Of a DNA stretch of 64,000 bases, positions 34,785 to 45,458 are shown piece after piece. The position numbers and the translations under genes are program-made. The first letter of the stretch is position 1; every line of letters begins with the position of its first letter. This DNA is from Agarophyton chilense (taxonomy: Eukaryota; Rhodophyta; Florideophyceae; Gracilariales; Gracilariaceae), in NCBI GenBank assembly GCA_030374765.1, contig JARGXX010000002.1, forward strand, positions 744,001 through 808,000, in the 5' to 3' direction. The notes below the pieces were generated by a model that did no database searches, had not been told where the DNA came from, and was given only the letters and a program-made list of their open reading frames with translations.

Positions 34785-36101
34785 GAAGTTTACGCTCAAA
34801 ACAACAACCGATAGGATGTTTCCCTCGAAAGATGGTGCGTGGTAAGTTTCAACGACCGTGACCTTGTTAAGGGGTATCCAAACGTGGCCTTTTACGAAAG
34901 GACGAGCGGTTCCAGAAGCAGCCTGTACGAGTTCTACTTCAATGCGTTCGTACCAATGAACGACTTACGCGAATGGAATAAAGGGTGTGTTGCACCATAA
35001 TCAATTTAGGCCGAGTCAACTTAGATTGGCGAGAGAAATGGGATACGATTCCTTTATTTTGCCACATTGCAGTAGAAATCGGCCCGAGGAAGATGACCGT
35101 CATACCTTTGGGCCATATAGAACTGTAGATGGGCGTTACTGTTTCCATTTCCACGTCCCCTTGGTGTAAAGGGTGAGGTCCAGTTGAACTGATATGGTCC
35201 TCCTTCGCAGTTATGTGTGCCATATTTCGATCGATTAGAACCGATGTTGGTGCGACTTGGGGTTTGTTCCGAAGGGTTGCGCGATTTATTTCGATCGATG
35301 TTCTATTCTTCGCGCTTTCGTTTGTAGCAGTCCCGAGCATAAAGACAGCGATGTCCGCAGTAGAAACAATTATTGTATTCGATATTAAGATTGGAAGATG
35401 ATTAGTTTCGTCGACCACAACGCTGACGTTCTCATACCGTGGTTTTGTTGACTTTTGGCTGTGTCAATGGTGTAGACATACCAGAAACACTTGTTGCGGG
35501 TTGTTCGGGGTCTTTCGATGGATCTTTTCGGCTTCGACGGCTTTGAAAATGGAGTCGAAATCAGCATCCGTAAGGTTGGACATCCGAGCCAAAAGTGCAA
35601 AAGAGTTGGAAGGGCTTCTGTTTAATTTGGGCACTTTTTCTTTTTCAGAAAGTTTTTCGTCGAGAGTAGCAAGTTTCCCAACAATTACAGGAACTTAGAC
35701 ACGTACTTGTCCCAATCTTTTTTGTACCTGTATACAAGCGTTTCAAAGCGGTAACGGATGTTCTGAGCAACTTGCGTGTTGATAGTTGTGTACAAATGCT
35801 AAACTTCATCCCAGAGTTCTTTCGCTGTTTTATCGACGTCGTCCACTAAAGTTCGAAAGAGAGCTAAGGCTGAATCACCAAGTCAAAGCGTCAATGTGAT
35901 CTTTGCTTTGACGGATATCTCAAACCAAGTCCTCATTGAGCGGTTGTTGATATTGAATCCTTCGGGGCGAGAATCCAAACCACTTAAAAAAGCGTCATTA
36001 CAACGGAGATGGGCGAGAAAAAGACATCGCCATAGGATATACTCGGTGGGGACCTTGATTTTAGGAAGCTTTTCAGGAAGATTCTCGTGAGAATTTGACA
36101 T
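34785..36101 (-). pseudogene. Element F (Ty1/copia) gag and protease region, decayed
   Basis: Gag starts at an ATG at 36101 (MSNSHENLPEKLPKIKV), continues with broken frames resembling copia gag (KTAKELWDEV near 35845, YKKDWDKYVSKFL near 35725), and has a zinc knuckle near 35310-35375 reading CFYCGHRCLYARDC. The knuckle keeps its three cysteines, but the histidine position is Leu. The segment down to 34785 should hold protease and the integrase N-terminus and is unreadable. It resumes at 22852 on the other side of element B. Confidence 0.75.
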
Positions 36102-36410
36102 TCGGGGAGAGTGATGAACGGGGTAGTACGATCGACCTGCTTGGACGGGAAAGGATTCCGCAACATATAGGAAGGGCGTTTTTCTCCAATTTCTTTCTTT
36201 TCCAGTCCCGTGCGGATGAAGGGATCTTTCTTCTTCGGACAAAACCAGTCACAGGCGTTCGAGTAACACAAAATAAGCGGCTAGAGCCACCCTTCGTTCA
36301 GTATTGTGCTTCTAAGCCCAATCCATAAAAAGCCTTTTGTTTTCCACGCATTGACCTCCGCTTTGAAACCAAATCTGAAAGTCGAGACACTCTGTCTCCG
36401 AAGGTTGGAA
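36102..36410 (-). other. Element F leader sequence
   Basis: Sequence upstream of the element F gag, cut by element A at 36415. No primer-binding site or LTR could be defined. The interrupted sequence continues after 48161. Confidence 0.35.
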
Positions 36411-36415
36411 GAGAA

Positions 36416-37326
36416 TGTAGAGCAACGCCCCGTTAGGGGATACTTGAAGATGCAACTCATAGAATGAGAATTGAACCCTCCGAGGGTTATGATTATCATC
36501 CCCTCTAAGGTGTGCTGAGATGGCACTGTTTTCTGGTTAGAGTTCGCCTATGAAGTGAATTCGGATGGCCCATGGTTGGATTGGCCCCGTGATACACGTG
36601 GCTTAATTTTGGCACCGATTTTCGGATATTTGTAGAACGTTGGACTTTTGGGCCCTGGCAGTGGGATCTCCACGTGTATGGCCCTGAGCAGGTGTGCACT
36701 ACTGTAGAGTTTAGTTAGTGGGCCCTACTTAGGGAGGCGAGATCTGACAGTCCGAGCTCAGAGTAAATGACAACCAAGGTTGGTCTTCGATACCTTTAGA
36801 GGTTCTTCGTCGCCATCGTTTCGGCCTTACAACCCGGAACGGGCTCTGGTTCGCAACGCCTGCGTAGAGACACGACTCCACTTGGAGAGTGCCCACGTTT
36901 GGGTTCCGTGCAACCACCCCCTTGGGACCGCTCAGACGACCTGCGTGCACGATACCCCGTGGGGGTTCTGCTTACTTGTTGCGTGCTTTTTGTGTTTCCT
37001 TTCGAGGACAGGTTTTCGCCCCTGTATTTGGTTTCTTTTTTTGTTTCGCCCCTTTTCTGGTTCTCGGGTCCGGTGCCTGTTAGTGCCCGACCCTCGCCCC
37101 GTTTTTCCTCTTCGCCGGATTTTCCCCCATTCTTTGGGATACCCATACCCATTCCCGATCCACGGTTTCTACCCCTCACCTCCGTCGGTACTGCCGGAAT
37201 CCCCCGCGGGAGTTACACCCCACGCTACGGGTGGAACGGAGGGCTCTGTCTCTGAGTCTGCCTCCCCCAGGGAGCAAGGCTTCGAACACCTTGAGAGCAC
37301 TTCTCGTCGCCGGGTTTTGCTCCACA
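36416..37326 (+). repeat. Element A 5' LTR
   Basis: 911 bp with TG...CA ends. Differences from the 3' LTR are scattered substitutions and single-base indels (for example CCCCGTT against CCCAGTT near the start). Reading frames inside it are not considered genes. Confidence 0.97.
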
Positions 37327-37328
37327 AG

Positions 37329-37346
37329 TGGTCTCCCGACTTAGAA
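37329..37346 (+). other. Element A primer-binding site
   Basis: TGGTCTCCCGACTTAGAA begins 2 nt after the 5' LTR and is identical to the site in element B. Confidence 0.85.
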
Positions 37347-37553
37347 GCCGTTCTCGGACTTTTGGGTTGGTCATCCACGTGTTGGAATATCTCCTGGAAG
37401 AGGAAGCACCGTCGTGAAGATTTGTTGTAGTGGTCCCCTTTGGAAAGGGTGGAATTGGTTTTTATTTTTGTTTTGTGTTACGTCATCCGTTCTCCGGGAA
37501 TCTCGTGATCGAATTTCATCGTTACCCCGAATCGTCGGTGTCGTGTCTGCAGC

Positions 37554-39584
37554 ATGTCGCCGCCTACCCGTGGTTCCAGGACTGGATCGAACCGTCAAGC
37601 GGATTCAGTGCCCCCTGCCCCGCCTAGGTCGAGGAGCTCTATTCCCGAAGGTCGGAACGCTTCCGGAATCGATCCGGACACTCGGAGAGCACCCTCAGTG
37701 GTTTCAGGTCCTCGAGAGGTCGTGGCTGTGGGCCCAGCTCCAGTGGTGGAGACCCCCTCAGCAGCACCCCGAAGGCGGGCCGACCCTGAATTACAGCGCC
37801 TGGAGACTCGAATTGATATCGCCAACGCGGCTCACATCGAGCTCCTTCAGGAGGTTACTACCCTCCGCCTCAAGGTGGAGGACGCCCAGGTGCGGGGAGT
37901 CGCCGATGACCTTCGTACCCTGAGGAGGGATGTGAACTCCCTTTTGGAAAGCTTTGGTACCCCTGGGGTCTTTATCCAGGAGTACTGGAGCCTCGTGGAG
38001 GAACACCGCGTGCAAGCGGAACGCTTCCGAGCTCGGCTGGACACCCTCGAGGCCATTATCCGTATGGACGGCGACGCAGAAGCCTCGAAGGATAAACCCG
38101 ACGTTTCGGAAGACGAAGAACACCGCTCCGCTAAACGGGACCGCCGCAAGTCAAAGAAGAAGGTTCACCTCCAAGAGGATTTATCGGATTCTGATCCCAA
38201 TCGCTCGTCATCGAGTTCGTCCTCCGAATCTTCGGATAGTGAAGATGAACGCCGGTCATCCCGGGCGACTCGGTCGAAGGCTACTTACACCTCTCAAGGG
38301 GCAATCCGTACCCGGAAGAAGGGTAGGAAACACCTTGGATTAAGGGAGCTGAAGCCGACGAATCCTCTCTATCGGAATCTGCTATCGTACCGCTACTACC
38401 GGTTGGATAACCCTTCGGGAGATCGAACATCCCGCGGAACGGGTACGGTCAAGGACTACATCAAAAGGCTGAGCATCACCCTACAGAAGAGGGAGTTCAC
38501 AGGAACAGACCCAATTCTGGTGCTCGATTTCCTTGCGAGGTTCGTCCAGGAGGCTGACATCCTCGGTATGAGTGAAGCGCAAGCGTATCTTGCATTACCC
38601 TATTTCTTAAAGGGGATGGCTGAAGACCAGTACAACTTCGTCCGTGGATCATCCCGAGCCTCGGAAGGGGGAGTCACGTGCTGGCCCGAAGCGGTGCAGT
38701 ACCTTTTGAGGTCATACGCTACTGGAAATGCGATTCAGGAAGCAACCCTTGCATTAAGAGATACGCGGCAGAAGCCGATGGAAACCGAAACGGTGTATTC
38801 AACTCGCTTGAATAAAGCGTTTCACCGATGCGGGAATGTATTCCCCGAGTACGAGAAATGCTCCATGTTTGTGGATGGTTTGGACCACTCGATAAGGGCA
38901 TTGGTTGCCCGACATCGGGAAGAAAAGCGCAAGCTGACCCACTTGGAATTGGTTCAGTACGCCCAGGCTGAGGGGGATACTCTCCGTGCCCGGCAGAACC
39001 GAAAGAGTCGGCCGACACGTGGACTCCTCGCCGATGGAGGTAACTCGTCTTTGTCACTCGCAGGAGGCCCTGCCCCTGTGGGGGTCAATGATAACATTCA
39101 CTTCATGGGAAGTAGCCCCGAATCTATGGGTACGTCTGAGTTGCCGTCGACATCCGCTCCGACTACGGATGAAGACCCTGCGCTCTATACCCAAGGACGG
39201 AGGGTGCCAGCCGCATCGCTACCTTTTGCGAATACCGCTGCTCGGTTCTCTCGCCCCGGATGGAGGGATACAGCACCACGTCGCGTGGATTCACGTCCAC
39301 AACCGAACCCGGCAGAGCTGATTTGCTATTTGTGTTACCTCCGTGATCACAAAGCTCCAGACTGCACATTTCCCCTGCGGGAGGGTTCACGAATTATCGC
39401 TCAGTACGAGGCTCTGACCCCTGAGGAGAAAGCTCGAGTCCCGAGTAGGTCCTATGAGGAACAAAGGATACTCCGAGCTCACCTTGCTGACAGGGATACA
39501 GAACTTGTACCCGCGAACGGGGAACAACCGGTCCCCTTCGAGGCAGCTGCACCGAATTCGGTGGGGTCCGCTTCGAAAAACTAA
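37554..39584 (+). CDS. gag: Element A Gag polyprotein
   Basis: 676 aa from an ATG at 37554 to TAA. Gag forms the virus-like particle that packages element RNA. In order: a basic/proline-rich N-terminus, a predicted coiled-coil (about residues 80-165, heptad-like Leu/Ile in LQRLETRIDIANAAHIELL), an acidic and Ser-rich stretch (about 170-235), a capsid-like domain (about 300-480, FTGTDPILVLDFLARF, FHRCGNVFPEYEKCSMFVDG), and a CCHC zinc knuckle at 591-604 (C-x2-C-x4-H-x4-C). The frame is intact. Its last codons read AAA AAC TAA, forming the candidate -1 shift site into pol. The homologous gag of element B is broken. Confidence 0.9.
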   Translation: MSPPTRGSRTGSNRQADSVPPAPPRSRSSIPEGRNASGIDPDTRRAPSVVSGPREVVAVGPAPVVETPSAAPRRRADPELQRLETRIDIANAAHIELLQEVTTLRLKVEDAQVRGVADDLRTLRRDVNSLLESFGTPGVFIQEYWSLVEEHRVQAERFRARLDTLEAIIRMDGDAEASKDKPDVSEDEEHRSAKRDRRKSKKKVHLQEDLSDSDPNRSSSSSSSESSDSEDERRSSRATRSKATYTSQGAIRTRKKGRKHLGLRELKPTNPLYRNLLSYRYYRLDNPSGDRTSRGTGTVKDYIKRLSITLQKREFTGTDPILVLDFLARFVQEADILGMSEAQAYLALPYFLKGMAEDQYNFVRGSSRASEGGVTCWPEAVQYLLRSYATGNAIQEATLALRDTRQKPMETETVYSTRLNKAFHRCGNVFPEYEKCSMFVDGLDHSIRALVARHREEKRKLTHLELVQYAQAEGDTLRARQNRKSRPTRGLLADGGNSSLSLAGGPAPVGVNDNIHFMGSSPESMGTSELPSTSAPTTDEDPALYTQGRRVPAASLPFANTAARFSRPGWRDTAPRRVDSRPQPNPAELICYLCYLRDHKAPDCTFPLREGSRIIAQYEALTPEEKARVPSRSYEEQRILRAHLADRDTELVPANGEQPVPFEAAAPNSVGSASKN

Positions 39585-42500
39585 ACTTGGGAGTCTCCCC
39601 TGCGGGAGGGGCGTCTTCTAAGCCGGAGTTGAAGACGCCCGAGGCGCTCCAGCTTCGCTCCCCAGCTGTGACAATCCTTTCAAGGAAAACGGCTGACACC
39701 GACGTTAACTCGGGATACTTTAGTGTCCTCCGTCGCCCGTGGATACGGTCCCGTAGTCTCCGTATTCCGGATCGAGTTATGGTACTGGCCAAGCGGAATT
39801 ATAAAGTATTCGCCGACTTCGGCCTGTCCAACCAGTTTATGGTTCGTCAAATATCTGTCCTGGATACAGGAGCCGCTCCTAACTTAATTCATGTTGAATT
39901 GTTACCCCCGCTGCTCCGGGTTCAAGTTAGTACCGGTCCACGTTTGGATATCGCCGATGCGAACAACAACCCGCTACGGACACTGGGTACAATTTCCCTC
40001 ATGGTGAGGTTAGGCTCCTATCTCGTTCAACTGGAGTTTATTGTATGCAAGTCACTTGCAGCACCAGTCATACTGGGTTGTGACTTTTGCGACCGCTTCG
40101 TGGAAGCCATCCGTCCTCGGAATAGAACTGTGGAACTCGAAGACGGGTGTACGATCCCAATCGTTCGTAAACCCTTACAGGGAGCAGCGCGAACACGCGT
40201 TCCTCTCCCCGTCGCGCAGGAATATGTGAAGAAGGACCCGGTGTCTACACGGGTAAAGGTTGCGAAGTCAGTGGCTATCCCGCCAGAAACCCAGGTTTGG
40301 GTCACAGTTGTTACCAAGCAAATTGGTGTGCATGTGGTACAACCGAACCCGTCTCTGTATACGCGGCGTCAACTCGCCCTTGCGAATGTGGTTGTCTCCG
40401 TGGAACCGGATAAACCTTTCAAGGTTTTGGTAGCCAACTTTGGAAAGACAACGCAGCATTTGGTCAAACACCAGATCCTGGGTTCGGTTCTTCCACACCC
40501 GCATGCGGTTGTACCTACAAAGATCTCTATCGCAGAGGTCCTTGGTGTGGCGGACCCTAAGGAGGGGGAGGACACTGCCGAAATCGCGGAAGACGGTGAG
40601 CATACGACTGCAGCTCCACACGCTGAACACTTTAAACCTCAGGAGGTTACGGCCCCTATCACAGGAGCAGACCAGACGGATCCTGTTCAGGAATTGGGAA
40701 AATGGGATCTCAACCATGTACCCGCATCTCATCGGGAGAAGCTGAGGCACATGCTTCGTTAATTTACCCCCATGTGGGATGGTTCCCTTGGAACTATTGG
40801 GATTACAGAACACCGCATCGACTTGTTACCGAACCCTCGGCCTATTGCCCAACACCCTTACAGGGCTGGACCGAAAGCTCGAGAAGAGGAGAAATCTCAG
40901 GTGGAGAAGATGCTTAAAGCGGGCGTAATTGAACCTGCCCAGTCCGCTTGGGCCTCACCAGTGGTGTTAGTTCCGAAACCGGATGGATCGTGGCGTTTCT
41001 GTTTCGATTACAGACGCCTGAACGAGGTAACCATTAAGGATGTCTACCCGATCCCTCGGATGGACGAATACATCGACTCCCTTGGGAGCGCTACTGTTTT
41101 CTCTACCCTCGACGCCAATTCGGGCTACTGGCAAGTCCCTATTAGGGAGGAAGATCGAGACAAAACGGCTTTCGTGTGTCATCAAGAACTTTTCCGATTC
41201 CGGAGGATGCCTTTTGGGTTGACAAATGCCCCCGCAACGTTTCAACGGGCGATAGACATTCTGTTGGCTCCCTTCAAGTAGAGGACGTGTCTAGTGTATT
41301 TAGACGACATTATTGTCTTCTCCAACAACCTGGATGATCACCTCGAACACGTCAGGGACGTAATGAAGATACTCCGCGACGCGGGAATCACCTTGAAACT
41401 CAAGAAGTGCGAGTTTTTCACCGATTCGGTTAAATATCTGGGTCATATCATCCGTCCCGGACAGCTTTCAATGGATGAAGTACGAGTGAAATCCTTGAAG
41501 GAAGCAAAACACCCGAAAACTCAAACGGAGTTGCGATCCTTCTTAGGTCTGTGTAACGTGTATCGCCGATTCGTCCCGAACTTTGCGGATATTGCCACCC
41601 CCCTCAACAGGCTCCTGACGAAGGGACAACCAGTTGAACTGGAACCTTTTGGCGACGCGGAAGCGTCTGCCTTCACGGCACTGGTGAATGCCGTAACATC
41701 ACCGCCAATCTTGGCTCTACCCAATCCTGAGCTCCCTTACGAAGTGGACACCGATGCTAGTGCAAACCAAGTAGGGTGTGCACTGTTCCAATCCTCTGAG
41801 GATGGTGAACGTCACCCTATTGGGTACTGGTCACGTTCCCTGAATGTCCATGAAAGGAACTACTCGGTCTCCGAGAAAGAATGTTTAGCCGTCGTGTGGG
41901 CCTTAGCTACACTTCGCCCCTATCTGATGGGTACTCGTTTCAAAGTCCATACGGACCACGCATGCTTGCGTTGGCTCCTGGAGATCTCCGAACCCTCGGG
42001 CCGCCTTATGCGCTGGCGTCTCCGACTGTCGGAATTCGACTTTGAGATCCTGTACAAGAAAGGGAAGCTGAACACTCAGGCTGATGCACTATCCCGCTTG
42101 GGAACCATACCGGAAACGGAACCCTACGAGGACGATGACATCCCATGTTTTATGGTATCGGACCTCGAGGGAGGAGCTCAACCGCTGACGGATGATGTTT
42201 ATGACGATATACTCGTCAACGAGAGTCTGGATTCGCCGACCGGCTCTTTTATACCTATCTCTCCAGAGGAGATGATACGCGAGCAACAGCTCGACCCATT
42301 CTGTACACGGATTCGGGCTTGCCTCAACGGAGGATTTCAGTTACCTTTCGAGGACGACGATCAGGGTTACCTAATCAGGACCGTTGGACCTCGCCCGAGG
42401 ATAGTGGTGCCGCACACCCTACAACAGAGGGTATTACACCTCACTCACTATGTGAAGGTTGGCGCCCACCCTGGGGAAAGAAAACTGTACCTCACGTTGA

Positions 42501-44119
42501 GAAGGGACTTTTACTGGCCGGCAATGGCATTCGATTGTTACGGCGTCAGACGGGCCTGCGCCAATTGCGTCAAGGATGACGTCAAACTTCGGAAGCACTC
42601 TAAGAAGTTGACGTTGTTCCCGGCACGGGCTCCACTCGAATTCGTGGCCATAGACATCCTAGGGGAGTTTATCAGGACGCCCCGAGGTCATCGGTATCTG
42701 CTTGTCATTTCTGACAGATTCTCTAAGCTAACGAGAATTGTGCCGCTGAAGCGGATCACCGCCGCTACCGTTGCGCAAGCGTTCGTGACCCATTGGGTGT
42801 TCTTATATGGACCGCCGGTGCAGTTGTTATCCGACAACGGAGGGCAATTCGCATCAAAGTTCTTTCAGGATGTATGTCGAGTCCTTGATGTAAGGAATTT
42901 ATTTGTTACTACGTATCACCCTCAGGGGAATGGCCAGGTGGAGAGGTTTAACCGCACGATACTCAACGCTTTGAGATCGTATGTTGCGGATCACCCCAAA
43001 AATTGGGACTTGTACACAGACGCTATCACGTATGCATACAACACCCAGGTACATCGGGTTACATCGTTATCCCCATTCGAACTGGTACTGTCGAGGACAC
43101 CGCCGCTGGTCGCCATCGAGGCTCAACCGACGCTGTCGACGTACCCGTCACCGGGATTGTACCGAGAAGCCTGGAAGGAGTGCCTTACGAAGATGGTGCC
43201 GATAGCCCGGAAAGCAATGGACAAAGCTCAACGCGCCTACAAGAAGGACTTTGACAATCGGGTTCGCAAACCTCTACCTCAGGTGGAGCCCGACGACTTC
43301 GTCTTCCTTCGAAAGGAATACTACAATCCTGAAAAGGAACGTAGGCACAAGCTTTCGCCAATTGTGGACGGACCCTATCGGGTGGTTTCTCTAGACCCGG
43401 ACACGGTGGTATTGGATATCGCTAACCGCCACGAACGGATCTCCAGGGACCGCATCACACGAGCGCCCAACCCAAATGTGGAAGTGGTGTCGGCACCAAC
43501 GCCCTCCACAGGGGATGATTCAACGGAAGTTAACCCGTCAGGCGGAGATTCGAACACCCGCCCCGTTATACTTCCGCACCCGGAAGGTGGTTTAACCGAC
43601 CTACCGGAAACTTCGGATATTCCAGAACCTGGGCCCGCTCCCTCAAGGGCCCAGCCAACGAACTCTTACAGAGTTACTCCCCCACCGGAGGTAGTCAAGC
43701 CTCCTGGCTCTCCGCCTAAGGAGGGGGAGGAGGACTTAGTTCCTTCGCAGGACGATGTTTCGGCGTCAGCCAGTCGCCCTAACAGGGAATCTAGTTCTCA
43801 CAGTAAGACGGCGAGCCCGACCGAACCGGCGACAGAGAGGTCACAACCCCAGCGTATGGGTAGCGACATCACCGCCGACCCAGCCGAGCACGACGTCAGA
43901 AAAGATGACGAAAAACCGCCTAGGGAGAGACGTGTGGAGAACTCCGCACCCGGAACGCCTATAGAGCCGACGATCACCCGCCGCCGCGGAAGAGACACTG
44001 AGGTGTCGCACACTCAAACCCCGCTTTCTCGGGAACAAGCTGTGTCATCGGACCCGCACGGGGAAGATCTCGACGACGAGGTTGACCAAATTTGGCTCTC
44101 CGTTATGGAAGGGGAATAG
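39491..44119 (+). CDS. pol: Element A Pol polyprotein with two in-frame stops
   Basis: One frame carries the whole Pol. Protease: VLDTGAAPNLI, Asp codon at 39863. RT: WASPVVLVPKPDG, FSTLDANSGYWQVPI, MPFGLTNAPATF and catalytic VYLDDIIVFS at about 41297. RNase H: YEVDTDASANQVG, EKECLAVVWAL, HTDHACLRWL. Integrase: an HHCC zinc domain (GAHPGERK...CANC), core FVAIDILGEF, LLSDNGGQFASKF, GNGQVERFN (D, D, E), and a GPY/F-type module (VDGPYRVVSLD). A long Pro/Ser/Glu-rich tail ends at TAG 44117-44119. Two stops interrupt it: TAA 40760-40762 (a Glu in element B) and TAG 41279-41281 just before the YLDD box (a Trp in element B). Everything else is open. Expression would need a -1 shift plus read-through, or help in trans. 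Confidence 0.9.
39575..39611 (+). promoter_or_regulatory. Candidate -1 frameshift site at the element A gag/pol junction
   Basis: In the gag frame the sequence reads G-AAA-AAC directly before the gag TAA stop (39582-39584). Pol lies in the -1 frame, which is open from 39491, giving about 94 nt of overlap. A GC-rich hairpin can form about 13-15 nt downstream (CTCCC at 39595 with GGGAG at 39604, or CCCCT at 39597 with AGGGG at 39607). The same heptamer occurs in element B. Confidence 0.5.
40558..40570 (+). other. Internal copy of the polypurine tract, 1
   Basis: TAAGGAGGGGGAG, identical to the 13 nt before the 3' LTR (47231-47243). It encodes PKEGE in pol. It could prime second-strand synthesis internally, or merely be a repeated purine-rich coding motif. 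Confidence 0.4.
43717..43729 (+). other. Internal copy of the polypurine tract, 2
   Basis: A second identical TAAGGAGGGGGAG in the C-terminal tail of integrase, again encoding PKEGE. Confidence 0.4.
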
Positions 44120-44669
44120 GAACTCCTATGGAGACACTGGAACCCTCAGGAATGGGAAAGAAATGAGTGAGACCCGTTGGGGACAGCTCAGGAGAGTGCT
44201 AGCGCGTGCCTAAAGCGCCACCTCATATCCGGTTGCGGAGTGGCAACCGGCGCCCGCGCATTTATGTGGCCCACGTCGAACGGCACCGAGCCAATCAAAA
44301 GGCTCTGACGACCAACCGTCGCGCAAACCGCCTCCGTCGCACGGCGCGTTGCACGGGAGCAACCTTCGTCCCCGTAGCTCGGGTTGGCGTTGAAGTCTTA
44401 CCCCCCTGAGATTGGAGACGCTATCGCGTCGCGGTTTCTCAACCGTCACGGAATCTAAGAACATTGTTGTTATTGGGAAGATCTCAGCTTTAAGAAGAAC
44501 CCAAAACTGGGCCGTTTTGACTCCGTAGACGGAAGTTACAACGTAGCCCACAGGCCACTCGGCGCCGTTTGGACGAAGTGCTGAGACCCGCTCGTAACAC
44601 GGAAAAGAACCCACCGGGGTGTGTCTAGACCCTACGTTGACACCCTCAAGGGAACTAGAGCGTTCCAAG

Positions 44670-44909
44670 ATGGAAGAGAAGCCCGAACAGGGAAAAGTGT
44701 ACCCGCAGGAATTCGTTATCGATCGCATCGTGCGTCACATCTACACCCCCGAAGGAGAAGTTCGCTACCAAGTCCGATGGTACGGATTCTCGCCTGAGGA
44801 GGATACAGTGGAACCCATTGAGCACCTTCCGAGGTCTAAGGTTTTATCCTATCACCGACGAGCTCGGGTAACCTTGCCTCCAAATCTGGATCGTGCCCAA
44901 GTCGGGTAA
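44670..44909 (+). CDS. Element A chromodomain ORF
   Basis: 79 aa from ATG 44670 to TAA. It reads FVIDRIVRHIYTPEGEVRYQ and then VRWYGFSPEEDTVEP, a chromodomain, which in chromoviruses directs integration by binding modified histones. In most chromoviruses it is fused to the end of integrase. Here it lies about 550 nt after the pol stop and in a different frame (position class 0 against 2 for pol). In element B the chromodomain is still in the pol frame, separated by one TAA. How it is expressed in A is unclear: reinitiation, splicing, or decay of an original fusion. Confidence 0.75.
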   Translation: MEEKPEQGKVYPQEFVIDRIVRHIYTPEGEVRYQVRWYGFSPEEDTVEPIEHLPRSKVLSYHRRARVTLPPNLDRAQVG

Positions 44910-45241
44910 ACCACCACGGGAACTGGTGTGGATGCGACCTCGAAGTGAGGAAGATGTTGGACCTCTGAAGAGGAATTGAGGAGAGTATCCCGAAGAACAC
45001 GTATTGAGAGGGAATGTCTACTGGCCCTCGGCCTAGCGCCGTTAACCGGGGAACACAACACCGGTTATCGGGACAGTTTATAATGAAAAAGGAAAAGAAG
45101 ACCCACGAAGTGGAGAAGAAGATTAAGAAGAAGATTGGACCCTAGGAAGGGAAGAAGATGAAGAAGAAGATGAAGAAGATCCTAAGAAGGAAGAAGAAGA
45201 GAAGTAGAAGTTAAGATCCTAGGAAGGAAGAAGAAAGGAAG
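44910..45241 (+). repeat. Spacer with purine-rich low-complexity tract
   Basis: The region between the chromodomain and the end of the antisense ORF holds imperfect GAAGAAGAT and CCTA(A/G)GAAGG repeats at about 45084-45241. No coding potential is supported. It sits between two converging transcription units. Confidence 0.7.
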
Positions 45242-45458
45242 TTATGCAAATATCAGAAGCTTACTATTGTCGCCAAGCTATGGACTCCACAATTGCCCGA
45301 AGGCGGAACTACGGAAAGCCCGAGGAGGGACCCGCCCCACCGTTGGGATTCTGACCCTGATGGTACGCCGAGGCGAAAGCCAACATCTGGCTCACATCCG
45401 TCATACCCGGGGGAATCGGAATACCTGCGTTCACGAGGCCTTGTCGCACACTATCCGC

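Noticed and set aside
36780-37430. 216-codon frame in the element A 5' LTR, with a matching one in the 3' LTR
   Set aside because: It lies within the LTR. Its presence in both copies follows from LTR duplication, not coding selection.
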